From contig JH720328.1 of NCBI GenBank assembly GCA_000231825.2, positions 538,057-602,056 of the forward strand: a stretch of 64,000 nt of DNA. Reading direction: 5' to 3'. Shown piece after piece: positions 30,201 to 44,278 of the stretch. The position numbers and the translations under genes were made by a program. Each line of letters starts with the position of its first letter. Within the stretch, counting starts at the first letter, position 1. The notes below the pieces were generated by a model. That model did no database searches, had not been told where the DNA came from, and was given only the letters and a program-made list of their open reading frames with translations. Origin of the DNA: Tetrahymena elliotti 4EA. Taxonomy: Eukaryota; Ciliophora; Oligohymenophorea; Hymenostomatida; Tetrahymenidae.

Positions 30201-31958
30201 AACTATTAAAAACCCAACTGCAGAACCTTGGCGTATTAAAGTTTCAGTTACTTCAAGTTCAGCTATCTCTCAAAACTATTTCTCTGGAAAAGAAATGCTA
30301 GAAATAGCTCCTAACCAATCTGCTGATTATGAAGTTTTTTACAATCCATTAACAATGACTGCAGGCCCAGACTAACCAAATATTAAAATAACAAACCATG
30401 AAGGTACTTTATTCTTCCCTCTCCCTGATGGTAATGCTCTCCTATATAATTTATATGGTACTTCAACACCCCCTGCTCCTACTTAAACATTTGATATTAC
30501 TACTAAAGCAAAGCGTGCCCACACCCAAATTATTCCTATACATAATTGGCTCAAGTCTACATAGAGATTCTAAGTCACTTGGAGTACAGAACCTAATGAT
30601 TCTTCATTATTCATTTCTGGTGCTAACACATTTGATGTTGCTGGAGAATCAACTAAAGATTATAAACTCTCTATATATTCACTTAAGCAATCTCTATCTA
30701 AAATTATTATAACTTTCAAGAATCCTATCACATTTGAATTCGTTCATTTCAAAATTGTAAATTCACTTTTATATCTTCAAAACTAACTTTTTTATTTAAC
30801 TATTTAAGAATTTAACAGTCTAAGCTCCTGAACAACAAGAAAAGTTAGAAATGTCTGCTATCATTCGTGAAACAGTTGCCAAACTTATCACTGTTGTAAA
30901 TCCTCTTTCAGTCCCTATTGATATTAAAAAAGAAATGCTTGTCTCTGCTAATGATAATATCTCTTTCAACCCTAATTCTTTTACAATTCCAGCTAACTCA
31001 GTAATTTTTCATTTCTTTTAAAAATTTTCTGATGATTTTAATAGTGTCTGAATAAAATATAAAATTTTTTTTTTTAATTAGGAATTTGGTTTCGAAATAG
31101 TTTATCGTCCTTTACTTGTAAAAGAAGAAGCATCAGTTGTGACTCTTAACTCTCCAGAACTTGGATAATTTGTTTATCCTTTAGTATTAAAGGGTGTTGC
31201 TCAGTCAACTATCTAGCGCAATATGACCCTTAAAGCATCTTTAGGCTCAGATATTACTTAGACATTCAAATTTGTTAATTATTGCAAGAAATAGACAACC
31301 TACACTTGCAGAGTAGATAAATTAGGTAAATAAAACCAGCCACCTCCTGATCCCAAAGCTAAGCTTCCACCTGTCCAAGTAGACTTTTCTGTTGAGTAAG
31401 CTACTATTGTAGCTCCTCCTGCTGAATCTTATGATGGAAGTGAGTTAAGTGTTAATGTTAAATTTGAACCTTCACTTCTTGGCGAATCTGTAGGTATTTT
31501 AATTATATAAAGTCCAGATGGAGGTGAGTATAATTGCATGCTACATGGTGTTTCTTCTCCTCCTCAACCTAAGGGACCATATAAAATAGGTGGTGCTAAA
31601 TCAGCTCCTATTGACTTCAAAAATCCTTTCTTTGAGCCTTGTGAATTTACAGTACGTCTCGATAATCCATGCTTCACCACTGCAGTTAAAAATCCTGTCA
31701 AGATAGATGTAATTATAATTACTATGAAATTTATGTCATAATATTAATAACAATTTTAAAATAAAAATAGGCTAAGAAAGTACTTGGTATTAATGTTTAA
31801 TATAAAGCTGTTCCTGGCTAGTCTTCAAATGGTAGACTCATCATATAAACAGGTAATTATTTTAAAAATAAAATTATCATAAATATCTTACCATTTTTAA
31901 TAAATTAATAGATAAATTTGACTATCCTCCTTGGGTATTCTATTTATAAGGTGAATGA
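15224..31958 (+). CDS. HYD: Hydin: ciliary central-pair apparatus ASH/MSP-repeat giant protein
   Basis: Hydin is a structural component of the C2 (C2b) projection of the axonemal central pair and is needed for normal ciliary beating. The gene encodes roughly 4,900-5,000 residues, close to vertebrate hydin (about 5,100). I chose ATG 15224 because it gives a short leader before KMTPSQLVQRQLSG, which lines up with the family N-terminus. An in-frame start further upstream (15025 region) is possible. Repeated ASH/MSP-like immunoglobulin modules run along the whole protein, recognisable as IDFGKV..F, LDFGQV, VDFGKVLCG and the like. Family landmarks in order: DFPDILDFGQCPVKY, ...DDIFSIEP..G.IWPNS, RIPGDGKMKDKEF, and an internal adenylate-kinase-like P-loop (GHPGSGKTS, 22322-22350) followed by ADK-like helices. 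Further on come SVFSKYSILPLKNINFG, FFPLPDGNALLYNLYGTS, and the terminal YPPWVFYLQGE then TGA. There are about 16 introns, e.g. 15305-15457, 15809-16441 and 16765-16827. All junctions I tested keep frame. Confidence 0.96.
15809..16441 (+). other. Long (633 nt) hydin intron
   Basis: GTAAAA donor after GNK and TTTTAAAAG acceptor before IAPGMEACF, phase 0. The neighbouring exons correspond to adjacent residues in the hydin family, so nothing coding is missing. Includes a (CTAC)n-like tract at about 16339-16359. Confidence 0.75.
16339..16359. repeat. (CTAC)n-type simple repeat
   Basis: Five near-perfect ACCT/ATCT tetranucleotides inside a hydin intron. The pyrimidine strand bias is unusual for this AT-rich window. 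Confidence 0.6.
22300..23000 (+). other. Hydin internal adenylate-kinase-like (P-loop) domain
   Basis: Within hydin, HHIIVLGHPGSGKTSAVKYI supplies a canonical Walker A with the catalytic-type lysine. After a splice (intron about 22379-22519) it continues as RYVASIDEAVDWAIQNQT, and LIFDGIES resembles an NMP-kinase Walker B strand (GLIFDGIESKYAF). In the family this insert is called Hydin_ADK. Whether it binds or turns over nucleotide is unknown. A lysine- and glutamate-rich region follows. Confidence 0.8.
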
Positions 31959-32508
31959 AATTGAATTAAAAAGCATCTAACATAATAGTTTTTCTAACTA
32001 AGAAATAAAACAAAATAACTTAAGCTAAACATTAATTTATAATTTAAAAAATAATAATAATAATTAAAAATAAAATATTTTAAATCTACTTCTTTTTTCA
32101 TTAAAAATATCTATAAAAACTCACTAAAAATACAAACATTCATATTTTAATTGCTGTATATAATGTTGTATTGTTTCTTATGAATTATAACCAATTAATT
32201 GAGGAAATTCAATATTAATCGATTTTTTTAGCATTTTTATTTTTTCTTTTCTTTTATTATTTATCTTCTTAATTTGTTCATAATTTGAATTAATTTTAGT
32301 GTAATATCTTGAAAAAAATAAAAAACCAACCATTTAAGAAAATTTTCAAAAAAATAGAAAATAGTCTTAGAATAGAATTTCCTTTTATTTATCTATTTAA
32401 ATAATTTTCATTAAATAAGAAGTTTATTTGATGAATCTATTGATATATTTAAAAAAACAAAAGAATTTAAATAATTCATTAAACAAAAATAAAAATTCAT
32501 AAAAATAG
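31959..32508. other. Convergent intergenic spacer
   Basis: 550 bp between the hydin stop and the stop of the first cysteine-rich paralogue. AT-rich; no feature seen beyond the expected 3' UTRs. Confidence 0.6.
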
Positions 32509-35500
32509 TCAATATTAGTTAATTTTATTAGGAATTATTCTTTTTAAATATTATTATTATTACTTGGAATTATTTTAAAATTTGAAATATTTTATAGGTG
32601 ATTAATTGTTGGTATCCTTGTCACTAAATTAAATATTTGAATTTTAACTTTTTGGTTTAATTTAGTTCTTTTTCTTTTTGTAAATCTTTACAATATAAGA
32701 ATATATTAGAACAATATATTCAGATAGGAATATTAAATTAAAAATTAATAAAAATATTATTATGGCTTAACCAATATTTAAATATGTTTAAATAGTTTCT
32801 TAATCAAATTATGGTTATTTGTCAAGCTATTATTCTATAAAAGCAATTGATATATGAAGAAATAATACAGCAGAGAAACAAATCTCTGAAGAAATCTTGA
32901 TTATTCTATTAGCTTTATTCAAATAGGGTTTGTATCTGAATGTCATAAAGGCAGAAATTAAAAATATAACTCCATTAAAAGTGCAAGCAACTATTGGACT
33001 ATTTTAAAAGGCAAATAGAATAATTAAAACAAAGTATTTTTTCAAGTATTAAATAAAAAAGTAGTTTTTTCCTATCACAGAGTTTTTTTTGTGTTTTTCT
33101 TTTAACCTTTTAACTAAAGGATAACAAAACATGGTGGGGTCATGCTCTTCTAATTTATTTATTTCAGTAAAATTTTTATATAATGAAAAAATAATAAGAG
33201 TTAAAATACATATAGCTGTATAATAACCATATCTAACAGGCCACAACTTTTATTGAAATGTAGAGAATTAAGAGATAATACAAAACATTGTGATCAATAA
33301 ATTTATTTCATTTTCAGCATTTATTCTCTAAATTAAAATTTAATTTAATTTTTTAAGATTATCATGAATTTTTTTTTTGTTGATTTTTGTCAAAGCCTTG
33401 AAAATTTATATTATAAAAATCATAACTATCAAAAAAACATATTTTATGATAATTATTGGAGCATTTACAATAAAACTATTAGAAAATCCTAGCCTCTAAT
33501 ATAAAGTTTAATCAACTAAATGCACTTCATTTTAGTTAAATTCATGTCCAAACAATTCATAATTCTATTTAAAATTAGTTGACATGTAATCTGTCAGATG
33601 AGGATATATAAAACTTCCAACAATCTAGTAAAACATGAACAAATTTGGAGGAAAGCGAAGATTTAATAGAATAAATAGATTAGATGGCTACACAGTATTA
33701 AGAATGTAAAATATGAAATTCATCTGTTAGATTAATTTCAAAAGATTTTGATTGCTTGAATTTTTAATTTTATCTACAATTTACTATAAATCATGACTGA
33801 AAACATTTTCTTAGAATATATAAGGGCCTACTTAGAATTATATTGGAGTCTTTAAATATTCCTAGCTAAGAGAGTATTTTTCATCAGAACTAACAAAGTC
33901 TTTAGGTGATAGAAAGATAGCTATTCCTAGAGTTGCTTTAATACTCTATAAAACCTCTAAATTTATTGTTAGTTTGTTTCCATTTATTTGTGGATTATGA
34001 AAAGAATATAAGTCTTTAGATACATCAGTTAGCATAACTTAAATTAAATTACCAAATTTTTATTAATTAAAATCTATCTATTTTAATTCTTTATCAAATG
34101 TAAAAACTACTTAATATGCTGAGTTTTTAAGCTAAATTGTCAATTTGACATTCATAGGTTGCAAGCATAAAAATTATTAACTATTTTATTAAGATTAATA
34201 AAATTATAATTCATAAGGACAATTACATTTATCATTTTTTAATAGCAAACCTGATGCGCAACTTGTACATTAAATTTGAGAATTTTTGCAAGATTAACAA
34301 GGGAAGGAACAAGGTTTACAATCTTATGTACTTTAATCAAAATAAAAAGAAGATAAACAAGGTGAGCATGTGCCATCTGAATTACTTTTATATTCAGGTT
34401 TACAATCACATTGAGGAGGATTTATTCTCCCATTTTAACATTTCAGGCATATCTGCTAATCTGTTAGTTGATCATATTAACACTTTTTACAATTTTAATT
34501 GCATGAAACAATATCAACACAAATATCATTAGTTTCTTTAAATTTAAAAGGGTCACATTCACAATTTGGAGGGTTCATTCTTTTAGCTGAACATTCTATA
34601 CATAAGTTCTAACTTTAACTACAAGATAGGCATCTAACTGAGCATTTCTAACACTCATTTTACTCATTTAAGAAAAAATTTGGATAAGTACAATCACATG
34701 ATGGGATTTTTTAATCTGAGAATTTACATTCAGTGCAGTTATCTCTTGAACCAGAACAAGTTTTGCATTTAGGTAAGCATTTTAAACATTTTTTAGAAAT
34801 ATTGTCTTTAAAATATCCTTCAGCGCACCTCAATAAGCACTATCTTATCTAAAAGTTAGCAAAAGCTTGATAACCTTCTGAAGATTGGTTTAGACATTGT
34901 TGTTCAGTAATTAATGTTGACTGTAAATTATTGTTAAATTATAATAGGTTGTATTTATTATAAATGCATTTCAGTTTATCAATATTAGAAAATATAAAGC
35001 AAGGCTCTTATTTAGTATAGTCAAAATAGTAAAACCCATCTCCTTGATCAATATTAATTAGATTAAGGTAAAATAAATAGTCTTCAGTTGATAATTATTA
35101 ATCTCCAATTTTTAAATTAAATTAAGTTTAAGTTGTTGCTTGGTATGGATTCAAAAATTAAATTTGCTCTCTTTAATAGTTACAAACTACTTCGAATTCT
35201 ATAAATTATATGGTTTAAGAAAATGGACTATAACTTCTTGTAAAGATAAATAAGTTATTACTCTCATTTAAATTGAGCATTGCATATTTAGTATCAATAC
35301 ATTTTGATAAATAACAAATCCTAATAAATATTTTTAATCCTTATGGTACAAGAAAATACTCTACATTATTTTACAGCTCTTATCTTAGAAGAGAAACTTA
35401 TTAGTTTATTGCTACTGGTAAAATTATGCAATAAAATGAAATAGGAAATTAAAGATTAAAGCCCTATACAGATGCATATGAAGAAGGAGAAAAAATGAAA

Positions 35501-37755
35501 CCATTAAGTAAATCTACATTAAGTGAATTGAATTCAAGTTTAAAGTTTGAGTTTTTGGTTATCTTATTATTATAAACTTTGGTTAAGTCCGAATCAGGAA
35601 ACATTTCAAATTTAGCAATTCTGTTAAGTGGTAATTACAAGAACTACTGCAGAGATTTCACATCAGATGAAGGATTACTCATATTTTATATAAAAACAAA
35701 TGGCCTAATTGCAGGCAAAGATAAATAACCTGTAGAGCAAGACCCTACACAAATTGAGGGGTTCATCAAAAATATTTAAGGAGTTTAAGGAGGTAAGATT
35801 ATTAATTTATAAAAGAATTTTGAGAAACTTTAGATCAATAAAAATACTTATTACATATCAGTCCAAAAAGAAATCCAAATTGCTTCATCAATATGTACAT
35901 AGGCATTATAAATACTTTGATTTAAGTATTAGAGCTTTATTAGAGGGAGGCTAGAAGGAGATACTGATTGTTCATAATAGAATGTAAATATTTCATTGTT
36001 TTAATCATTAATAACTGCAAAATTTCCACTTGCTGTTGAAGGTGAGAAAAGAAAAGAAAAGTTAAAAAAAAAAGAGTAAGGACCTTATGAAGGTAGCTGC
36101 ATTTGATTATTATCGAAAGTAACAGAACTCACAGAATTAAAAAATCCAATTAAGTTTATCTTTTTCTAAATACTAAGCTTTTTAGATATTTCTATACATG
36201 AAAATCCATCATCAAAATACTAATTAGGACAGCTACCATCTGATTATCTCTAAATATCTTAGTTTATGCATTAATTAGTACTAGAACATTGATCACAATA
36301 TTTAGGGCATCTTGCGCATTTATTATCTGTAGTTTTATAAAATTGTTTCAAGCAAACACAAATCCCAGATTAATCATAAATCATATCTTTTGGGCAGTGA
36401 GTGGAGGTTTGATAATCAATAAATTTTGATGGTGCATTAGAAGTCACACAGCTAAAAGCATCTTTGTAATTTATACTATAGGCATCTTTGCATAAGACAC
36501 AAGTAGGGTAATCTTATGATGCTTAGAGAAAGCAATTACCTTGATCTGAATATATGAATGCTCCTTTGTAATATCTTATATGATTAAAATCGATACTGAT
36601 AGAATTAGATGGATCTCCAAATTATAATTAGCCTAACTAAAGAGTTTAAAAATAAGTAGGTATCTCTCCATTTTAAGAAATATAGAGATAAGCTCTTTTT
36701 GACATAACAGATTTTAGGATAATAGTGATTTGAATCCAATCTCCTAGAAAAGAGCCATTTAATGTTTGACTTAAAAAATTAATTCTTCCATTTATATCAA
36801 TACTAACTACTATATCTGAATTTGTGATTTTCATCAAGATAACATCAGAAGGTATTGATAAAGAAGGAATCCTAAAGTGAAAACTAATTATAATACCTTA
36901 GTTTTCAGAAGGATTTATATAATCTGTTTTAAATACAGAGCCAGCACTGAGGGTTAAAATATTAGAGTTTTTGATTAAACTTTCATTTATATTTTGATTG
37001 ACCTGTTTTGCTAAGTTAAAAATGTTGTTAGGATTAGCTCTTAAGTAAAAAAAATCATAGTTCCAAATCAATTCAGTCGTTTATGCAGTATAATCCTCCA
37101 TTTCTGTGTCTATATTCATACCGTTAGTATTAGAATTCCAATAAAAATTAAGATTATCAACAAAAGCGAATGATTCCAAACATCCATCAGCCTGTTAAAA
37201 TGAATAGTTTCCTATTTCTAGTTGAAGGCTTTGTTTATTAAAAATACCATTATAAGTTATTGCTCCATAACTTGATTTTGCTATTTATTTTGGCAAAACA
37301 TCTGCATTATAAAAGTAAAATGAACCTATAAGTTACTTACTGATATTAGACAAAGTAATTGCTATCAATATCCATTTATCATTCATAACTGTCCCTTAGC
37401 CTACCATAGGGAATTCATTTCCTAGTACAAATAGTTTTAAAAGAAAAATATTGGGATTTATTTAGACAGTTAATAATTTATCAGAGTTCTATTTTATTTC
37501 TAAAAGATTGTATAATGTTGATGGAAAATTGCTAGTTCTAAATATCACCCACATTGATAAATATATTGAACTAAAAGATGATGGTGATAGAGTTGAGCCA
37601 AATAAGCTTTCTCCCTTATATATCCTTGAACTATTTATTATTATTTTTTAATTAGTTTGTTCATCATAATTCAGAAGTTTAAAGTTAATAGAATGAGTTT
37701 TCTGCAAAAATAAAATGAGCAAAACGCAAGTTTTTAACATTTTAAGCTGAAACAT
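32509..37755 (-). CDS. LamG/ConA-like and furin-type cysteine-rich multi-pass membrane protein (paralogue A)
   Basis: A single uninterrupted frame of 5,247 nt (1,748 residues). I checked the frame at four internal points (36396, 34563, 33246 and 32511) and see no need for introns. The signal peptide is MLKTCVLLILFLQKTHS. Residues about 40-430 form one or two LamG/ConA-like beta-sandwich modules (GESLFGSTLS..., SSIYLSMWVIF). A cysteine motif follows (HCPKDMIYDQSGICVCLKQF, then KCARCPKYCDQC). A second beta-rich block leads to about ten CxxC furin/GFR-type repeats (CLKCLPKCKTCSGSRDNC, CDCTYPNFF, CECDPFKF, CDCKPEYKS, CKPCSFPCQSCKNS). Several C-terminal membrane helices end in a conserved module (INAENEINLLITMFCIISQF, WPVRYGYYTAI, then PYLNKANRIIKISSE). 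The Q/N-rich tail is probably cytoplasmic. Adjacent to paralogue B in the same orientation. The surface or receptor-like role is inferred; the ligand is unknown. Confidence 0.88.
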
Positions 37756-39004
37756 CTTGGATTATTTTTTACTTTATTTTGTTACAAGCATAAACTAGTT
37801 AAAAAATATGATATTTAATTAACTAATTTAATTAATAAAATTGTTAAGCCACAAGATTTAATTATTTTTCCATAATTGTAATTAATATGAAGATATTTTT
37901 TTGTATTAATAAAATTGAATATAACTCTTAATTACTCATAAAGAAGAAGTATTGTACACCTTTTCTCTTTTTTTGTTTGAAAAAAAAGGTAAAAAGAAAT
38001 GAAAAATAAAAATTTTGATATTGACAAAAAATTCTAAGTTCAAAGTTATTTTAACTTGATGAGAAAATACCTAAAAAAAGTCAATTCATCTACTTCAAAT
38101 TTTATTTATTTCTTTTATAATTATATTTTTTATGTTATAATTAATCGATTTACTTCTAATACCATAAATTTGTGAACAAAAATATTTTGAAAGCAAACAA
38201 ATTAATTGGTAAAATAATTTATTAAAAAAACAAATTAATTATTTTTTTTTATTTATTAAATATTTGCTGATGGATAAACATAATTTTTATTTTTTTAAAT
38301 ACATTTATTTATTTATTTAGGATTTAAGAAGATTTTATTTTCTAATTTTTAATTTGAAATATAATACTTTTTTTTGATAACATAAAGTTTTAGGAAATAA
38401 TTTTGAACAAAAAATTTTATTTTTATTTGAATATAAATTGTAATTTACTTAATTGTTTAAATATGAAATTAAATCAAGATAACATTTTAAATTAGTATAA
38501 AATTTCATTTAAAAAGCAGAAGAGATTTTTTTAATTTAAAAAAAATAATTAGATTTGAAATACTTGTAAAAATAATATCAAAATTTAAGAACAATTCGTT
38601 TTAAAAATAATTTATTATTACAAATTAAAAATTTTAAAACTATTTTTATTTTCTTTCACTTTTTCTTGATTAATGCAATTAAACTATCAATTATTAGCCC
38701 TCAGTAATTAATTATTACTAATTATAAAGGGGTAGTTATTAAGAATCACTTTTCTTCATTGGATTTTAAAAGGTGTAAAAAGAAAAGTTTTCTTTATTAA
38801 ATATTTTATTTTTTAATGAGCAATAAATACATTTTATTTTTAAACTGTTAAAATAGTCAATTTGATTTTTTATAAAAATTATTTTAAGTAAAGTAACTCA
38901 AAATAGATCTTAAATATAATAATAATTCATAACCTAAGAACTGTTAAATCCAATAGTATAAAGGGTCAGATAAACAAGCGACTATCTAGGAATATTTTTT
39001 TTCA
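37756..39004. other. AT-rich spacer between tandem paralogues A and B
   Basis: 1.25 kb between the 5' end of A and the 3' end of B. Promoter of A expected next to 37756. Long poly-A/T stretches; no gene, RNA or shared repeat unit recognised. Confidence 0.6.
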
Positions 39005-42000
39005 TCAAAATTAAATATTATTTTTATTAAGCTACTTTTTATAGATAATATCAGTTTTTTTTTAATATTGGATTTTATTTTGATAATTTTCATTAAGATT
39101 TATCTTTTAATGACTACTACTTGGTGGTTTGAATATTAGCTTATTATTATTATTTAAGGAAATCTTTGAATTAATATCATTTTTTTCTAATTAATTTTAT
39201 TCAATCTATTTTTTCTAGCAGCATTTTCTCATAAAAGAATATATCAGAATAACATACTCAGATAAAAATAAAAAGTTAAATATCAATAATAATATTATTA
39301 TTATTTATCCTGTTTCTAAATAGTTATGTATTGTATTTTAATCTAACACAGGGTACTTATCTAATTATTCTTCTATAAGTGCTAGATAGACATGAAGAAA
39401 CCATATAGCTGAAAAGCAAAATTCAGAAATAATCTTAACTATTCTATTCAAAACATTTAAATAAGGCTTCAATAAATATGTTGTAATAGCTGAGAACAAT
39501 ACTATTACTCCATTTATAATGCCGGCTACTTTAGGACTATTTTAAAAGCTAAATAAAACAATTAAAATAAAATACTTTTTAGCTAACTAAATCAAAAAGT
39601 AATTTTTTCCAAAAAAAGAATTCTAAATGCATTTTAATTTTAATCTTTTAGTAAACTAATAAGAAAATATTGAGGTATTACTATCTGTTAAGTAATTAAT
39701 TTCTATTAAATTTTTATAGAATGAGTAAATAATTAGGATTAGCATAATTATTGATAAATAATATCCATATCTAACAAACTAATTTTCTTATTAAAATATT
39801 AAAAATTAAGATAAACTGCAATATGTTATCATTAGTAAGTTGATTTCGTTTTCAGCATTTATTCTTTGTTTTACAATTTAATTTATATCTTATAATTTAT
39901 CTAATAAATTTTTAAATTTATATTATAAAACAATAAATAAGGAACTTATTATAAAAATAAGAAGGATTAGTATAAAATATTTCAAAATTATAATTGGTGC
40001 ATTTATAATCAAGCTATTAGATAATCCTATTCTTTTTTAGATAAATCTATCAACTAGATAAACTTCTGTTTGATTTAATTAATAGCCAAATAAACTAAAG
40101 CTTTCTTTGTAATTACTGGACATATAATCCACTACATCAGGATAGATAAAACTTCCAAGAATCTAGTAAAACATGTACAAGTTTGGAGGAAACTTTAGGT
40201 TTAATAGAATAAATAAGTTAGATGGCTGAACGGTATTTAGTAAATAAAAAATAAAATTTATTTATTTAATTAACATCATAAGATTCTCATTTCCTTAATT
40301 TTTGATTGTATCAACAATTTATTGTAATCCTCTATTAAAAATACTTTCTTAGAAGATATAAGGGCCTACTTAAAATTAGAGAGGATTCTTTAAGTAGTCA
40401 GGACTAAGAATATAATTGCTATCGCTGCTCACAAATGCATTTGTTTAGAGAAAAAGAGCTATCCCTATTGATGCTTTAATGTTATCATATACATCAAGAT
40501 TTAAAATAAATTTATTTTCAATTATTCGAGGATTATTAAATTAGTACAAACTCTATTTTACTTCAGATAGCATTATCTAAATCAAGCTTTCATATTTTAT
40601 TTTGGTAAAATCTATTTACTTTAAATTTTTATCAAATGTAAAAATAACTTAATAAGATGAGTTTTTGAGCTTAACTGATAGTTTTAGTTTCATTAGTTAT
40701 CTACACTAAAACTATTAGCTATTTTCTTCTTCTCTTTAAAAATCTGAACCTTAAGGGCAATTACATTAGCTATTTTTAAGTTAAAGTCCTTAAATACAAC
40801 TGGAGCACTAACTATCTGAATTTTTACAAGATAAACAAGGTAAAGAACAAGGTTTACAATCTTTACTAGTTGAATCAAAGTAGAAAGAAGAGGGACAAAA
40901 AGAGCAAGTACCATCTTAATTACTTTTGTAATTAGTCAAGCAATCACATTATGGAGGATTAGTTCTCCCTTCTTTACATTTTAAACATATAATCTAATTA
41001 GTTAATTTGTCGTACTTGAATTTTGAACAAATCAAATGAGATGAATCGATCTAATTACATACATTGTTATTTTCTTTGAAATTAAAAGGATCACACTCAC
41101 ATAGAGGAGGGTTAACACGATTTTCAGAACATTCTAAACACAAATCCTGATTTTAAATACAAGATTGACATTTATCAGAGCACTTCTAGCATTATTTTTA
41201 ATCATTTAAGAAAAAATTTTGTTTCAAACAATCACATAAGGGAATTTTTTAATCTGAGTATTAGCACGAAGTACAATTATCTCTAGAATCTTAGCATGTT
41301 TTACATTAGGGTAAACATTTTATACATTTTTGAGAAGATTTTTCTTAAAAATATCCTTAAGCGCATCTCTGCAAGCATTATCTTGTCTATTAGTTAACAT
41401 AATTCTCATAACCTTCCTATGCATATTACGTTAGACATTCTTATTCTGTGACTTTAATAATTTCCTCATTATATTTCAAATCTATCAGGTTATATTTATA
41501 ATAAATGCATTACATATCATAAATCTAAATAAATATAAAGCAGGGTTCTTACTAAGTATAATCATAATAGTATAATTCATCACCATCATCTATGTTAATC
41601 AAATTAAGATAAAATAAATAATCTAAACTCTCTTATTTCTAAAAGCCTATGTATAGATCTAATACACTAATACTGATTGGTTGATATGAATTTAAAAATT
41701 AAATTTACTCTCTTTGATAATTACATACAATTTCAAATTCAATAAATGAAATGGTTTGAGAAAATGGACTTTTATTTCTCATCAATATGAATAAACTATT
41801 ACTTTCATTTAAATTCAGTTTAGCATATTTTGTATCAATGCATTTTAGTCTATAGCATATTCTTATTAATATTTTTTATCCTTAAGGCACAAGAAAATAT
41901 GCTACAGTTGAGTCTAGGTTATATTTTAGAAGAGAAGTTTATGAGTTTATTGTTACTGGTAAAATAGTGCAATAAAATGAAATCCAATACTGAATGTTTA

Positions 42001-44278
42001 TGTTATAAACAACTGCATATGATTTAGTTGAAAACATAAAACCATAGTTTAAATCTACTGTTGGAATATTAATGTATTAAATTTTTAAATTTATATTTTA
42101 ATTTAGCTGATTAAAATACATTTTGGTTTAATCAGAATCAGAGAAAACTTCAAATTTAGCAATTCTAGAAACAGGAGAGGATAAAAATGTTTTTAAAGAT
42201 TTGATATCGTTTTATGGATTTTACATATTTTAAATGAAAACAAATGGTCTGATAGCAGGTGAAGGTAAATATCCCGAATTGCAATGTCCAACACAAATTA
42301 AAGGATTAATCAATAATCTCTCACTAGGTAAGGCTAATTATTTATAAAAGAATTTAGAGTAGCTTTAGAAGAGCAACAATACTTCTGACATATCAGTCCA
42401 AAAAGATATCCAAATAGGTTCCGAAATCTCAATAAATGCATTATAAATAGTTGTACCTAAATACATAAATTTAATTTAAGGTAGGCTGACAGCTAACGAT
42501 GCCGTTGGTTCATAATAAAAAGAGAATATTTCATTATTTTAGTCACTAATAACTGAAAATTTTCCCGCAAATGTAGAAGCTTAGAATTAAAAAGTAAAAC
42601 AATAGAAAAAAGAATAAGGACCTTATGAAGGTAATTAAATCAGATTATTATGAAAAGTTATTGTATCCGTTGGTGAAAAATAGCCAATTAGGTTTATTTT
42701 TTTCTTAATAGTAAGCTTTTGAGATACGTCTATACATAAAAATCCATCATCAAAATATGAATTAGGACATTTACCATCTGATTGTCTCAGAGGATCTTTT
42801 TTAATACATTAATTACTATTATAACACTCATCACAATATTTTGGGCATTTTGCGCATTTATTGTCAGATGTCTTATAAAATTGTTTCATGCAAACACAAA
42901 CACCATATTAATCATAAATCATATCTTTCTGGCAGTCAATAGAATTTTGATTATAATCAATAAATTTTTATGAGGTATTTTAACTAGAGCAGCTAAAATT
43001 ATCTTTGTAATTGATACTATATGTATTTTGACATAAGAGACAAGTAGGTTAATATTGTGATGCTTATAAAAAGCAATTACCTTAATTAGAAGAGACAAAT
43101 GTACCCTTGTAATATCTGATATGATTAAGATCTATATCCACAGTGCCCGACGGATCTCCAAATTATAGTTAGCTGTAAGAAAGAGTTGTATAAACACCAT
43201 CGAATTTTTAATTATTTTATGAAATCAGAAAAAATACTTAATTTTGCAAAGCATTTTTTACTACTAATACTATTTAATACCAATTTGAAATAAAAGGGCC
43301 ATTTACAACAAAACCTTAGAATAATATTGCACCTTGGTTGTCAATACTAATTTTAATATCTGAATTAACTATTTTCATAAACTAAAAACTAGTAGATGGA
43401 AGAGAAGAAATCCTAAAATGAAAACTAACAATTATGCCTCCATTTTCAAAAGGATTGACATAATCTGTTTTAAAATATTATCCAGCTTTTAGACTTAAAA
43501 TATTAGAGTTACTATCAAATCCACTTATAAATTTATTCATCTATCCTGCGGTGTTAAATACCTAGTTTGGATTAGCCCTTGTATAAAAGAAATCATAATG
43601 CCAAACAAGTTCAGTCATTTAAGAAGTAAAATCATCTGAATAAAAATCACCTCTATTCATTTTATCAATACCTTAATCCCAATAAATAATTAGATTACTA
43701 ACAAAAGCTAAAGATTCGAGCAATCCATCTTTTTGCATCTCAGAATAGTTTCCTATTTCTAGTTTAAGATTTTACTGATTTAATTAACTATTATAGAGTA
43801 TAGGCCCATTAGAAGATTAATAAACTTTTGGAGTTGGTGCAGTAGGATTGTAAATAGAAAAATCAGATTTTATCTGAGTGCCATCAGCAATTAAAAGAAC
43901 TGTCAATAAAGCCCAGTTATCATTTTAAATTGTGCTTTAAGCAACTACAGTGTATGGGTTATTCAATACTAAAAAATTTATAGTAAACTATGTGGGATAG
44001 AGTTGAATTTTTAATATTTAGTCTTCATTTTATTTAATTGCTAATATCTAAAAAAAATTATTTGATAAGTTATTGATTCTAGGTAAAAACCACATGGATA
44101 TATAGATCTCAATATATGAGGAGAACTAATTTACTCCAAACAAACTTTCACCTTAAAATGTATTAAAACTATTTAAAAAGACCTTTTAACCAGTTTCATT
44201 ATCTAAATCTAACTGCTTAAAATTCGCAGATCTAATTTCTTTTAAGACTAGTATAAATATCAATAAAACTTTTATCAT
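39005..44278 (-). CDS. LamG/ConA-like and furin-type cysteine-rich multi-pass membrane protein (paralogue B)
   Basis: Tandem duplicate of the neighbouring downstream gene, 5,274 nt in one frame (1,757 residues); frame confirmed at 42934 and 39007. It starts MIKVLLIFILVLKEIRS, a signal peptide. The order is the same as in A: LamG-like modules beginning GESLFGVNQFSS, the cysteine block CQKDMIYDQYGVCVCMKQFY, the furin-type repeats and the C-terminal membrane module. That module ends YLNVLNRIVKIISEFCFSA, SEYVILIYSFMRKC, and a glutamine/asparagine tail. Nucleotide identity with A is high over long blocks, highest in the cysteine-rich and membrane regions and lower in the N-terminal beta-rich part. 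The pair therefore diverged fairly recently, with the exposed part changing faster (inference from reading, not measured). Confidence 0.88.

Noticed and set aside
34254..34532. Plus-strand open frame of 92 codons
   Set aside because: Antisense shadow of the cysteine repeats of paralogue A, which read perfectly on the minus strand.
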